From Alicyclobacillus_A sp963788285 (lineage in GTDB: Bacteria > Bacillota > Bacilli > Alicyclobacillales > Alicyclobacillaceae), in NCBI GenBank assembly GCA_963788285.1, contig CAWBGB010000008.1:186001-250000 (forward strand): DNA of 64,000 bases. The letters run 5' to 3'. The notes below the pieces were generated by a model. The model ran no database searches. It had not been told where the DNA came from and saw only the letters and a list, made by a program, of their open reading frames with translations. This document shows, one piece after another, positions 56,001 through 64,000 of this stretch (positions are counted from its first letter, which is position 1; the number at the start of each line of letters is the position of its first letter). A program made the translations under genes and the position numbers.

Positions 56001-56200
56001 CTAAGGCTATTTTCCCAAGGTCAGCCCAAGGTCGTAAACACCCTGTAACGTGACTTGATAGTCACGGTGGATGGACTTCTAATGGGTCTCGGCTGTGTTG
56101 CTGGGGTTACGCTCTCCAGAAATCCAAAAAAGAGCAACCACAACCTGGATTTATGTAAACCAAGTTGATAGCTGCTCTTAATATACAAGGAGGCGTTACT

Positions 56201-56453
56201 ATGAAGTCTAGACTGATTAAGGCTCAGAATCAACGCGTAGAACGAATTTCCCCGTCAACACTCGTGGTCGGAATCGATATCGCAAAGGAGAACCACGCAG
56301 CACAAGCTATAAATTTTCGAGGTGTTGTGCTTACCAGCCGTGCCATCATGATTTTCAACACCCTAGTGGATTTCAACACTTGGAGCACTGTATCCGCAAG
56401 TTGCAGCAAGCTCATGGCATGGACGACGTCATCGTGGGAATGGAAAGTACGGA
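56201..56453 (+). pseudogene. IS110-family transposase, N-terminal fragment
   Basis: ATG 56201 with AAGGAGGCG begins MKSRLIKAQNQRVERISPST then LVVGIDIAKENHAAQAINF, closely like the interrupted copy at 43179. A frameshift near 56350 follows, then IRKLQQAHGMDDVIVGMEST, and the sequence breaks off there, abutting the Nramp gene. Confidence 0.88.
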
Positions 56454-56468
56454 AATTACATGTTCACA

Positions 56469-57803
56469 TCAAAGGCTTGTGAACGTCTGCCAAAACGTCG
56501 CAACCGTTAATCCAATGAGAAGGGATACCATTGCCCAACCCCATATTCGACCAAATAGCTTGGTCTTGTACTCTCCCATGAGTTTCTTATCGCTCGTCAT
56601 CAATACCAGGAAGATAAGAAGTGGAGCCATAAGAATCCCGCCTATAACTTGTGCGACGATTGAGATGAAGTTTAACGGTAACTTTGGGATCAATACGGCG
56701 AGTGCAGCAAAGACCAGACTTCCAATATAGATTGCGTAAAATTTCGGTGCTTCACGTATCTTGTCATTCAAACTTTTAGACCAACCAAACAATTCCGCAA
56801 TGCTCCAAGAAGAGGACAAAGATACGGTAATGGACGCTAGGAATCCAGCGTCAAACAATCCAATCCCGAATAGGATAGCAGCCCATCGCCCAACCGTGTG
56901 ATGGAGTGCACTAATGATGTCAGCCGGTCCTGCACTACTTACATTCTGCATGTGCCCAAAGAGTGACGCTCCAATGACGATGATCGCAGCCGCGATGACC
57001 ACCTGAAGGATGAGGCCAAACGCGGTGTCAATGCGACCTAAGCGCAGTTCTTTTGAACTAACCCCTTTATCAATCGTGCCACTTCCTTGAAAGAAAATCA
57101 TCCAAGGGGCAATGGCATTACCAACGGTGGCAATGATGTACCACATCAAGCCACCTTGCAGTACATGAGGAACGTTCCATGTTACAAAGGCATGCCCTAT
57201 CGCTGACATGCTCGGGTGTGTCATACCCGCAATGACAAGATAAACAACGTCTAGTGCAGCTATAAAGAGCGCAATTCTCTCTTTTGTAAAGTAGCCGGTG
57301 AATATGACGAAAGAAGCAATGAAGATTAAACAAAGTAAGTCGCTGAGCCACATCGGAATACCGAGTAACATGAGACCTGCCGTCATCCCGATGAATTCCG
57401 TAATGAGTGTCAACAGGTTTTCGAAAGCGAGCGTTGAGATATGATAATATCCCCAAAATTTCCCGTACCGTCGCCGGGCCAGTCTTGAAAATCCTTCTTG
57501 CGTGACGGCACCAAGGCGCATACTCATCTCTTGAACCGTATACGTCAGGAAGAAAAGACACAACACCAAGGGAACGAATAACCCGATACCAAACTGAACC
57601 CCGGTTACAGCGTAGGAAATGATCCCACCTGCATCATTATCACCAAACGCCGCGAGTAACCCTGGACCAAGGAGCGCCAAAAAAACCCACAAGTAACGCC
57701 GCAAACCACGCTTGCGCTCTGAAACCATTTGCTGAAATTTAGAATCAGGGTTGCCGGCCTCCTCAGTGCTTACAGCAACAGATGTGGATTGTATTCCATC
57801 CAT
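56469..57803 (-). CDS. Nramp-family divalent metal transporter (MntH-distant type)
   Basis: 444 residues, about 11 helices. Helix 1 reads LLGPGLLAAFGDNDAGGIIS: the DPGN of MntH is replaced by DNDAG, seen in Nramp-related transporters whose metal is less certain. The helix 6 region reads IIATVGNAIAPWMIFFQGSG, lacking the MPH of MntH. It resembles the degraded gene at 22437 (DTDAG, IPWMVFYQQG). The start is ATG 57803, with AAAGGAGGA 7 bp upstream. Substrate: a divalent cation (Mn, Fe or Mg), not decided. Confidence 0.88.
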   Translation of the reverse strand: MDGIQSTSVAVSTEEAGNPDSKFQQMVSERKRGLRRYLWVFLALLGPGLLAAFGDNDAGGIISYAVTGVQFGIGLFVPLVLCLFFLTYTVQEMSMRLGAVTQEGFSRLARRRYGKFWGYYHISTLAFENLLTLITEFIGMTAGLMLLGIPMWLSDLLCLIFIASFVIFTGYFTKERIALFIAALDVVYLVIAGMTHPSMSAIGHAFVTWNVPHVLQGGLMWYIIATVGNAIAPWMIFFQGSGTIDKGVSSKELRLGRIDTAFGLILQVVIAAAIIVIGASLFGHMQNVSSAGPADIISALHHTVGRWAAILFGIGLFDAGFLASITVSLSSSWSIAELFGWSKSLNDKIREAPKFYAIYIGSLVFAALAVLIPKLPLNFISIVAQVIGGILMAPLLIFLVLMTSDKKLMGEYKTKLFGRIWGWAMVSLLIGLTVATFWQTFTSL

Positions 57804-57825
57804 GTCCATTCCTCCTTTGATTTGC

Positions 57826-57848
57826 AACACGTCAAATAGCCACGTGTT
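57826..57848. promoter_or_regulatory. Palindrome upstream of the Nramp-type gene
   Basis: AACACGT-caaatagcc-ACGTGTT, perfect 7-bp arms, just ahead of the ribosome site. An operator or leader hairpin is possible; it differs from the mntH palindrome. Confidence 0.4.
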
Positions 57849-58504
57849 ACGAATGTCAACAGTGCGTTATGTGTCTGTTTCCGAATCACGACTTCAGCAG
57901 TCGTTGATACAACGTGAGATGGATGATTTGACCTAAACAATGAACAGCTGAAACACGAGTTTTATCAGCTGTTGGGATTATCACAATGTCAAAAGTGGTG
58001 TGCCTGGGAAATGGGAAACTATTCTGTTTGGTTATTTGACGACATCTTCAATTAATTTGGAATGGGAGTTTAGTCGAAAAAACAGCGCCCCTAAACATCC
58101 AATGAAGTGCGGCAAATCTCCACGATTTCAAGCCACCCGGTTTAATTTTCATGTACAGAATTCAACGTTGTTTACATTTCACCCGTGTCATGTGCCCTCC
58201 TCACATGTGTTGTTACTTATGCATCACTACAGTATTCCTAGTATTTAGAAAATTGCATGTCCAAAAAAACATGTTGAATAAAATGTAACGTTGGGAACCC
58301 GCATTGCTTCGCTGGAGAGCGTAGTTCATACACGTGATGCAACATCTGAGTCGACGAGATACGCTGTGACATTGTTGTAAGGGTACCCATGTGTTGATGC
58401 TACCGTGTTGAAGTTTTGGCAACAGCCTATGTACGGGACAAGCACGTTTGTTGGTAATGGTCAATACAATATAAGAAAAAACAGTGTTGAGGAGAGTGTT
58501 TCAC
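57849..58504. other. AT-rich non-coding stretch with a hairpin
   Basis: About 650 bases with no supported gene. AACAGCTGA...TCAGCTGTT (57940-57974) forms an imperfect hairpin. The last part contains the ribosome site for the small peptide gene that follows. Confidence 0.45.
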
Positions 58505-58645
58505 ATGATTCTGAGTGAATTGATTAGCATTATTTCCTCTAACCTTCCCCTACCACTGATTACGCTTTCCGTCACAATTCTGGGGGGGATTGTAGGACAA
58601 CTGACTAACATTTGGCTTCAAGATTTAATATTGGCGGCCTTGTAA
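58505..58645 (+). CDS. 46-residue hydrophobic peptide
   Basis: ATG 58505 follows GAGGAGAG by 9 bp. The peptide (MILSELISIISSNLPLPLIT then LSVTILGGIVGQLTNIWL, ending DLILAAL) has a glycine-containing hydrophobic core, few charges and no cysteine. It could be a small membrane protein, a toxin of type I systems or a leader peptide; no antisense RNA or immunity gene is evident. No family was recognised. Confidence 0.5.
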   Translation: MILSELISIISSNLPLPLITLSVTILGGIVGQLTNIWLQDLILAAL

Positions 58646-58689
58646 CTGAAAATCCGACGCAATCAATACTAGAACAGACATTAATATAA

Positions 58690-59025
58690 AAGACTTTTTC
58701 ATTGTGGGGTCCGGCTTGGAGAGACCGTTGTGGATCTATGCCCGAAGATCCTTTTGATCGACGAAGTTGGCTACTTGCCCTCGATCGAGCTTCAGCGAAC
58801 CTCCTCTTTCAGGTGATTGGTGCACGTTATGAACGCGGCGGCATTGTTTTAACGAGTAACAAAGGATTTAACGATTGAGGAGAACTGATGGGAGATCCTA
58901 TTCTCGCTACAGCGATGCTCGACCGCCTTCTGCACCACTCGCACATACTAAACATCCGGGGTAATAGCTACCGTCTTCGGGACAAGATGCGAACCGGAGC
59001 CTACAGCAAACCCAAGACATCATGA
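58690..59025 (+). pseudogene. IstB fragment of a second IS21-family element
   Basis: Walker B text KILLIDEVGYLP and later ANLLFQVIGARYERGGIVLT, SNKGFND, MLDRLLHHSHILNIRGNSYR, ending at 59025. The Walker A half is missing, and a few frame changes and a stop are present. A GGGTCAATT-containing end follows at about 59040-59095. It is a different lineage from the istB at 40302. Confidence 0.85.
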
Positions 59026-59143
59026 TTTCGCCGGGGTGGGTCAATTTATAACTGATTCTCCCGGGTCAATTGAAAGTCGATGTTGACACGGTCGCACCGC
59101 CGTACATGCTCACCTCCGAGTCCCTTGAAGATTTGATCAGTCA

Positions 59144-59280
59144 TCCAGATGATGACGGCAGTGATGCACTCTCTGCGTTACATCTGCATCGAATGGTCAT
59201 AACGAGACGCCACGGTTTGCCAACTTCAAGACGCCATCCCTCCACAACCGTACACACCGTTCCGTCCGGGCCAGCATACG
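59144..59280. repeat. Dispersed ~137-bp repeat, copy 2
   Basis: Matches 17734-17870, starting with the GTCATCCAGATGATGAC palindrome and ending at GGCCAGCAT. It sits between an istB fragment and sigK and stays open in the sigK frame, which makes a false N-terminal extension. Confidence 0.8.
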
Positions 59281-59324
59281 GTATTACATCCTGCCTCGCA
59301 ACATGGCCCGGAGGTGTTCTGTCC

Positions 59325-60062
59325 TTGCTTTCACTGACCTTGGCAGTAGCGTCGCTCGTGCGCGATGTTGCACTTGTGACAGGGTATGTCAACCAGTCAT
59401 TCCCGCAACCCTTGACGAAAAAACTGGAAGCGGAATACTTTGAACGCTGGCTTAATGGGGACCGCAACGCATATCAAGCGCTGATTGAACACAACCTCCG
59501 ACTCGTTGCACACGTCGCAAAAAAGTTTGACTCGTCGGGAATTGATCACGACGATCTCATTTCCATTGGCACAGTCGGCCTCATAAAGGCGGTGGAGACA
59601 TTCCAGCCCACCAAGGGCACGAAGTTTGCCACATACGCAGCACGGTGCATTCAGAATGAAATTCTGATGCAGTTGCGCGCGTTGAAAAAGACGAGAAAAG
59701 ATGTGTCACTCAACAGTCCCATCGGTACGGACAAGGAAGGCAACGAGATCACCATCGGGGACGTGCTTGGCTCCGATGCCGATGGCACGGAGGAAGAGGT
59801 CAGTAAGCGCATTGAAATTAACAATATGATGAAACTGATGACCATCCTTGATGAACGGGAGCGGCGCGTGATAGAACTCCGGTTCGGGCTTGCAGATGGC
59901 AAGGAGTGGACGCAGAACGAAGTCGCCGACACGCTGGGTATCTCGAGATCCTACGTATCCAGGTTGGAGAAGCGCGCCTTGCTGAAGATGTTTCATCAGT
60001 CTTATGCAGGCCGAAGAAAGCGAAAACCGTTTGTGTATCGACCACAAACCAAAGACAACTGA
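59325..60062 (+). CDS. sigK: Sporulation sigma factor K (mother cell late sigma), uninterrupted
   Basis: Directs late mother-cell transcription. About 245 residues: pro-sequence LSLTLAVASLVRDVALVTGY then SFPQPLTKKLEAEYFERWLN, region 2 NLRLVAHVAKKFDSSGIDHD, DLISIGTVGLIKAVETF and KFATYAARCIQNEILMQLRA, and region 4 ERRVIELRFGLADGKEW with the HTH VADTLGISRSYVSRLEKRAL. GGAGGT (59310-59315) suggests TTG 59325 as start. It is not split by a skin-like element. Confidence 0.93.
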   Translation: MLSLTLAVASLVRDVALVTGYVNQSFPQPLTKKLEAEYFERWLNGDRNAYQALIEHNLRLVAHVAKKFDSSGIDHDDLISIGTVGLIKAVETFQPTKGTKFATYAARCIQNEILMQLRALKKTRKDVSLNSPIGTDKEGNEITIGDVLGSDADGTEEEVSKRIEINNMMKLMTILDERERRVIELRFGLADGKEWTQNEVADTLGISRSYVSRLEKRALLKMFHQSYAGRRKRKPFVYRPQTKDN

Positions 60063-60222
60063 AAGGAAAAACGGGAAGGTTTGTCAGGACGTGCACGTTT
60101 AGTGAGCGCTCGGAAAGCTTCGGATAGATTATTCCTGTGCCGCCCGCGTACGAGATGGCAAATGAATCCCCGTATCACAATCCGTTGGATACGGGGCTGT
60201 ATTTTGTCTGGTACACAACGGG

Positions 60223-60714
60223 TCAAGAGCGCAGATCACAGTTCTCCACTGCAGATACTGCGAGGTCGTATACTTGCTCGGCTTCGGCCTGGGAACGCGT
60301 GCGCATCTCCGGCACATCCGTTGGCACATTTGCGCCGGTGTCACGATGTACTGTGCGCCAAGCGACAGACTCCATGCGCACGAGGATGTTTCGTCGTGCT
60401 CCCGACGGCACCGGCTGCATGACTCCGACGTCCGTCCTTCAGAACGACAATCCCTGCAATGGGAGTCCCGTCCACCGGTCCGCCAATCCGGTACGCCAGA
60501 TGCATCTACCGACACTCGGCCTGATCGGGACGTAGTTCCGTATCCCGTGATCCGTCCACCTGAATGCAACTTCAGCCCCTGCGACAGGTATACCGTCTTC
60601 GCTTTTGACGATGAAATCGAGCTGTGCATCCCCTGTTGACAGTTCATTCACCTGGCCGGACGACTCGGCGCTTTGCATCGTTCGCTCTGCGCCGTATGCG
60701 AATGCGCTCCACAT
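60223..60714 (-). pseudogene. Protein with carboxypeptidase-regulatory-like fold, frameshifted
   Basis: Starts ten bases after the preceding remnant. Reads QLDFIVKSEDGIPVAGAEVA then FRWTDHGIRNYVPI, changes frame to YRIGGPVDGTPIAGIVVLKD, and again to ENILV-like text VPEMRTRSQAEAEQVYDLAV, ending at 60223. The G-x-P-V-A-G-A-x-V pattern is that of Ig-like regulatory domains of surface proteins. Three or more shifts. Confidence 0.6.
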
Positions 60715-60723
60715 CCGTGCACC

Positions 60724-61532
60724 TTAATCTCCCTGCGCTCCGTCTCCAGAGACTCGTACTCGGTCAGTGATCGCTGGTGTCTTGGTCAATTGCACGTTGT
60801 ATGTGGTGGAGCCAAACGCCAACACGCCGTCACCGTAGTAAACCTGCGTGGCTGGAACCATGAGTGCTGCTGGACTTACGGGCGAACTAGCGGCCACACT
60901 CGATGCCTGTTTGTCAATCTCGGCGGCTTGCCCCTGAAAAGTAGCCTGTTCTCCCACCAGTGGCACTGCCGATTTTGTCACGCTCTGGTTTGCATCGTCT
61001 GTGGCGACCGTCGAGGGCATCGAAGCGAAAACAGAGCCATCTACGGAGGCCGATGCCTGCATGGCGCTCTGGCAGAGCCTTGGTCGGTGAGGAGGTGGAC
61101 GATGTTGTGGACTGAATGGCATTTGCGACATGCCCGCTATCCCCTCCCATCACGACAGTACTGGACGCACTGTTCACACTCCCCGTGTGGTTTGTGCCGT
61201 GCAATCCAAGCCTTGCGGCAATCGCTACTGCTGCTGCGACAGTGACCCCCGAGGTCAGGAGCGTCCACCGCTTCAGCCGGCGGCGTGACGATGGCTGGGC
61301 AAGGGGTGGCGGACGTCGGCCCGAGCGTGGTAAACAACCTGTTTATGGCATCCTCAGAGGGTTTCGGCACAGACTCCGTAAAGGCCGCGACGAGAGATTC
61401 GTGTATACTCCTCGCCTTGTTCCATCTTTCGGAACACTCACCGCAGAGGTGGAGGTGAGCAAAAGTGGATCCATTCGCAGTGCGCTCCCTATCCAAGCAA
61501 GCCCATACATCATCCCAACTGAGATGATCCAC
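60724..61532 (-). pseudogene. Zinc-finger anti-sigma factor, frameshifted
   Basis: GTG 61532 overlaps the ECF sigma stop by 23 bp. The N-terminus has a zinc-finger FAHLHLCGECSERW (HxxxCxxC), typical of ZAS anti-sigma factors. After a frame change near 61262 a membrane helix TLLTSGVTVAAAVAIAARL follows, then, after another shift near 61070, an extracellular Ser/Ala-rich part ending at 60724. It should restrain the adjacent ECF sigma factor if intact. Confidence 0.75.
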
Positions 61533-62061
61533 CCTGCCCCCGCCTTTCCATCATTTCCATGACTTTGTGCCTGGCGCGTGACATTCTCGTGCGCACCGTT
61601 CCAGCTTTCATGCCAAGTACTGCACCAATTTCCTCGTAATCAAACTCGTGAACGTGGCGAAGCAGCAAAATTTCCCGATCCGGGTCTCCGAGTTCATCCA
61701 ACACTTCCATTAATTCTGCCGAAGTCTCTTTCTGCAAATACTGCTCTTCCGGGCCGGCACTGTCGGCGACCCACAGATCAGACACCAGCGCAATCGGCGT
61801 GACAGCTCGCATTGTCTTTTTGCGCCGCAGCCAGTCGTAGCAGTGGTTCCGCGTGATTTGCGCCAAATACGCACGAAAGCTGCCGCCTCGGAACAGCGGA
61901 AAAGAATGATACGCTTTCATCAACACTTCCTGAACGAGGTCGTCCACTTCATTCGGATTTCGCGTGATATGATAAACCAGGTTTCTTACGAGCACCTCAT
62001 GCGTGCGTAAACATCCGTGTTCACAAATCGGTTCGCCGCAGCCGGTATCGGGACACCGCAT
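61510..62061 (-). CDS. ECF-type RNA polymerase sigma factor
   Basis: 183 residues from ATG 62061, with AAGGAG 7 bp upstream (in-frame start 62130 lacks one). Region 2 is NPNEVDDLVQEVLMKAYHSF with SFRAYLAQITRNHCYDWLRR; region 4 is LGDPDREILLLRHVHEFDYE, EIGAVLGMKAGTVRTRMSRA. The N-terminus MRCPDTGCGEPICEHGC has four cysteines before region 2, unusual for ECF factors. It is followed by its broken anti-sigma partner. Confidence 0.92.
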   Translation of the reverse strand: MRCPDTGCGEPICEHGCLRTHEVLVRNLVYHITRNPNEVDDLVQEVLMKAYHSFPLFRGGSFRAYLAQITRNHCYDWLRRKKTMRAVTPIALVSDLWVADSAGPEEQYLQKETSAELMEVLDELGDPDREILLLRHVHEFDYEEIGAVLGMKAGTVRTRMSRARHKVMEMMERRGQGGSSQLG

Positions 62062-62260
62062 GATAATTCTCCTTAAATGCCAGATGATCTGGTCTGGGTA
62101 CCGGCACGTCGCGTAGTCAAATGCGCGCAATCAGTGTTCGTATGAAAGACGCAATCTTGGCCGACTCGTTACACTCGTCGCACAGTCCCAGGTCACTGGC
62201 ATCCAGTAAATGTATGGTATTCTAATTCTACCAAAGTCGGCGAGGAGGATACATAGCTCT

Positions 62261-64000
62261 ATGTGGATCTCTGACATTTCTTCCAAGTTGCCGAAATCCG
62301 GACGCTGGCGATTTCACGTCGTCGCTCTAGTAGTGGTTGCAGCCATGGTATTGGTGGCGTATCCCGCCTGGTGTACCTCAGGCGTTTATGGATTTGACGA
62401 TCTCGGGCGACTCAACATCCCGCAACGCATGCTCCTGGCATGGTTTTACCTGAACGGCCACTGGCCGCTGTGGAATCCGTTCAACTTCGCCGGTCAACCG
62501 TTTCTGGCGGCTGGGCAATCCGGACCTCTCTACTTGCCTAACGTACTCTTTCTCTTCATCCCAGTGGTACCTGCCGTCAAAGTGACCTATCTGCTTCACG
62601 AGTGGTTGGCCGCGTTTGGAACGTACGCAGCCGCTTATCAGTTATCGAAAAGTCGGTTGGGCGGCGTTGTCGCGGTCGCGTCCTTTCTTACCTGTGGCTT
62701 TTTATTGGGACACCAGATCCACACGCAAATGTTTGACGCCGTCTGTTGGTTGCCCATTTCATTTTGGCTGTGCCTTTGCATCCTCGATTCCGTCACGGTG
62801 TCGCGTGTGGCAGGGCTGGCCGTGGCACTTGCCATGGAAGAGTACGCAGGTCATCCGCAAGTGACGTTCTACATCTACCTATTCTTCGGCATGTATCTAT
62901 TGTTGGTCTGGCTCTTTCGACCCACGAAGCTTGCTTTGCTCCGCTCTGCAGCTGTCGTATCCGCCATGGTGTATGCAACGCTGCTGGCAGCGGCGCAGTG
63001 GTTGCCAACGCTCAACCTCCTGTCCTATTCAAGCCGAGGCAACGTGTCGCCTGGATTTCTGCTCAACCTTTCCATGATGCCGCAAGGTCTGGTGCAATTC
63101 CTGACGCCGTTCGGCGCAGGTGGCGGATTCCTCAGCCCACCGCTCACGAGAACGTCGTTTCTCGACGTGTACGGAAACTCGCTGTTTTGGGAGTTTACGT
63201 GCTACGCCGGGGTGGTCGCATTGACACTGGCGTTCGCAGCAGCGGTGACGCAGTGGAGGAAATCCCCTGCGGTCCGGGCGCTGGTCATCATTGCTGTGGT
63301 GTTTGTGTGTTTCGCGCTCGGGTCTTACGGATTCCTCGATGTGGTGCTCGTCCATGTACCAGGCTTTGATATGTTCCGCGTGCCTGCCCGGTACGTAGGT
63401 ATGACAGACTTCTGCCTCGCCATGCTCGCCGCTGTCGGCGTTGCAGCACTGCAATCGTCCGATGTGAAGCTGCAGTATCGAGCGCGGGTGGCCATCGCGG
63501 CAGGCTGTGCCATCGCCGGCGTGGGACTCATTGTCGCGAAGGTCGCTGTTCCGCTGACCTACCTGTCGTGGCACACGCTCGCCTTGACACTTTGCCTACT
63601 CGGAGTGCTTGGTGTGGTTCAGGTGAGATTCACTTGGCTTACTACCAATGTGCGAGTCCTCGCTGTGGTCTGTCTCGCACTGTTAGATAACCTGTCCCAA
63701 AGTGCAGATCTGTCCACCTTCGTCCTTACATCACCCACTGCCTCGTACACGGATCCTCCACCGGCGGTGCAGTTTTTACAAAAGCAACTGGGTCCGAGCA
63801 CCCCTTTTCTGCGCGCTGCCGACTTCGACGCGGGCGATTTGGCGCAGGACAAGTCGGCCGCTGTCCTAATCCCTGCGCTTAACGGGTACGACTCGCTCGA
63901 CGCCTATTGGTACGACGCCACAATTGCGCTCACGTGGACCGCGGATGAGATAACGAGTCAACCGAGATCCGTACTTGACACACTCGGCGTGAAGTACGTT
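62261..64000 (+). CDS. YfhO-family membrane protein (partial, runs off window)
   Basis: 580 codons to the edge. An N-terminal helix (VVALVVVAAMVLVAY) is followed by a loop with NGHWPLWNPFNFAGQPFLAA and then about ten more helices, with an extracellular loop after VCLALLDNLSQSADLST. The layout and the NxHxPLWNP motif are those of YfhO-type multi-helix proteins, relatives of GT-C glycosyltransferases. The start is ATG 62261; GAGGAGG is 13 bp upstream, rather far. YfhO proteins aid lipoteichoic acid glycosylation in Bacillus; that role here is inference. Confidence 0.85.
   Translation, partial: MWISDISSKLPKSGRWRFHVVALVVVAAMVLVAYPAWCTSGVYGFDDLGRLNIPQRMLLAWFYLNGHWPLWNPFNFAGQPFLAAGQSGPLYLPNVLFLFIPVVPAVKVTYLLHEWLAAFGTYAAAYQLSKSRLGGVVAVASFLTCGFLLGHQIHTQMFDAVCWLPISFWLCLCILDSVTVSRVAGLAVALAMEEYAGHPQVTFYIYLFFGMYLLLVWLFRPTKLALLRSAAVVSAMVYATLLAAAQWLPTLNLLSYSSRGNVSPGFLLNLSMMPQGLVQFLTPFGAGGGFLSPPLTRTSFLDVYGNSLFWEFTCYAGVVALTLAFAAAVTQWRKSPAVRALVIIAVVFVCFALGSYGFLDVVLVHVPGFDMFRVPARYVGMTDFCLAMLAAVGVAALQSSDVKLQYRARVAIAAGCAIAGVGLIVAKVAVPLTYLSWHTLALTLCLLGVLGVVQVRFTWLTTNVRVLAVVCLALLDNLSQSADLSTFVLTSPTASYTDPPPAVQFLQKQLGPSTPFLRAADFDAGDLAQDKSAAVLIPALNGYDSLDAYWYDATIALTWTADEITSQPRSVLDTLGVKYV

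Noticed and set aside
59070..59324. N-terminal extension of sigK by 85 residues
   Set aside because: The extension runs through an IS end and the dispersed repeat, is unlike any SigK, and a good GGAGGT/TTG start follows.
59300..60062. Skin-like split of sigK
   Set aside because: Regions 2 to 4 are continuous in one frame, so no recombination element divides the gene here.
1..64000. CRISPR arrays, tRNA, rRNA
   Set aside because: No regularly spaced direct repeats and no tRNA- or rRNA-like sequence were found on reading; a covariance scan was not possible.

Overview
The window looks like chromosome from a spore-forming, low- to mid-GC Firmicute, most likely Alicyclobacillaceae (Alicyclobacillus or a close relative). 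The reasons are an uninterrupted sporulation sigma factor SigK, a FabL-type enoyl-ACP reductase, a FosB-type thiol transferase, Bacillus-like Ald, YveA, PyrD and MntR relatives, strong GGAGG ribosome binding sites and many GTG/TTG starts. This assignment is inference from protein resemblance; no database was searched.

Layout. (1) 1-12975 is ordinary chromosome: alanine dehydrogenase (cut by the window edge), a broken ECF sigma/anti-sigma pair, an amino acid permease, pyrD, sodA, a YfbR-like HD nucleotidase, isoaspartyl dipeptidase, a 2-hydroxyacid dehydrogenase, RNase Z, a DUF2935 protein and an SGNH hydrolase. (2) 13459-15347 is a class C group II intron sitting directly behind the terminator of a secreted NlpC/P60 hydrolase (15391-16557). 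(3) 16831-25939 is a decaying accessory zone: GH18, Nramp, CDF, MATE and DedA pseudogenes around an intact histidine kinase, a macrolide-type glycosyltransferase and one DedA protein. A 119-bp MITE has cut the end of the Nramp gene. (4) 26289-37487 is a metal-handling region: YihY membrane protein, MntH, a VIT/CCC1 transporter, an MntR-like repressor lacking one expected metal ligand, and a tight five-gene operon (35570 down to 31709) of a P1B-6-like P-type ATPase with three HMA2-like proteins and a YtxH-like protein. This operon resembles ferrosome (fez) loci and is the most interesting system here. FabL follows.

(5) 37560-44512 is a transposon graveyard. An IS256-family element is inserted in istB of an IS21-family element, which is itself inserted in an IS110-family transposase; both insertions show target duplications and can be undone in frame. 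An ORF-less group II intron and an IS256 remnant follow. (6) 44672-50250 holds NhaC, a frameshifted fosB, a DHA2 efflux pump with a second MITE copy just upstream, and fragments of an E2 acyltransferase and an OsmC gene. (7) 50470-56453 holds two more IS110-type elements with structured upstream leaders (candidate guide RNAs), around a GntR/slipin operon, and a third IS110 fragment. (8) 56469-64000 holds a third Nramp-type transporter, a 46-residue hydrophobic peptide, an istB fragment, sigK behind a dispersed repeat, a second ECF sigma locus with broken downstream genes, and the start of a large YfhO-like membrane protein.

Many pseudogenes differ from an intact frame by single bases in homopolymers, so some may be sequencing errors rather than biological decay. 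No tRNA, rRNA or CRISPR array was seen.
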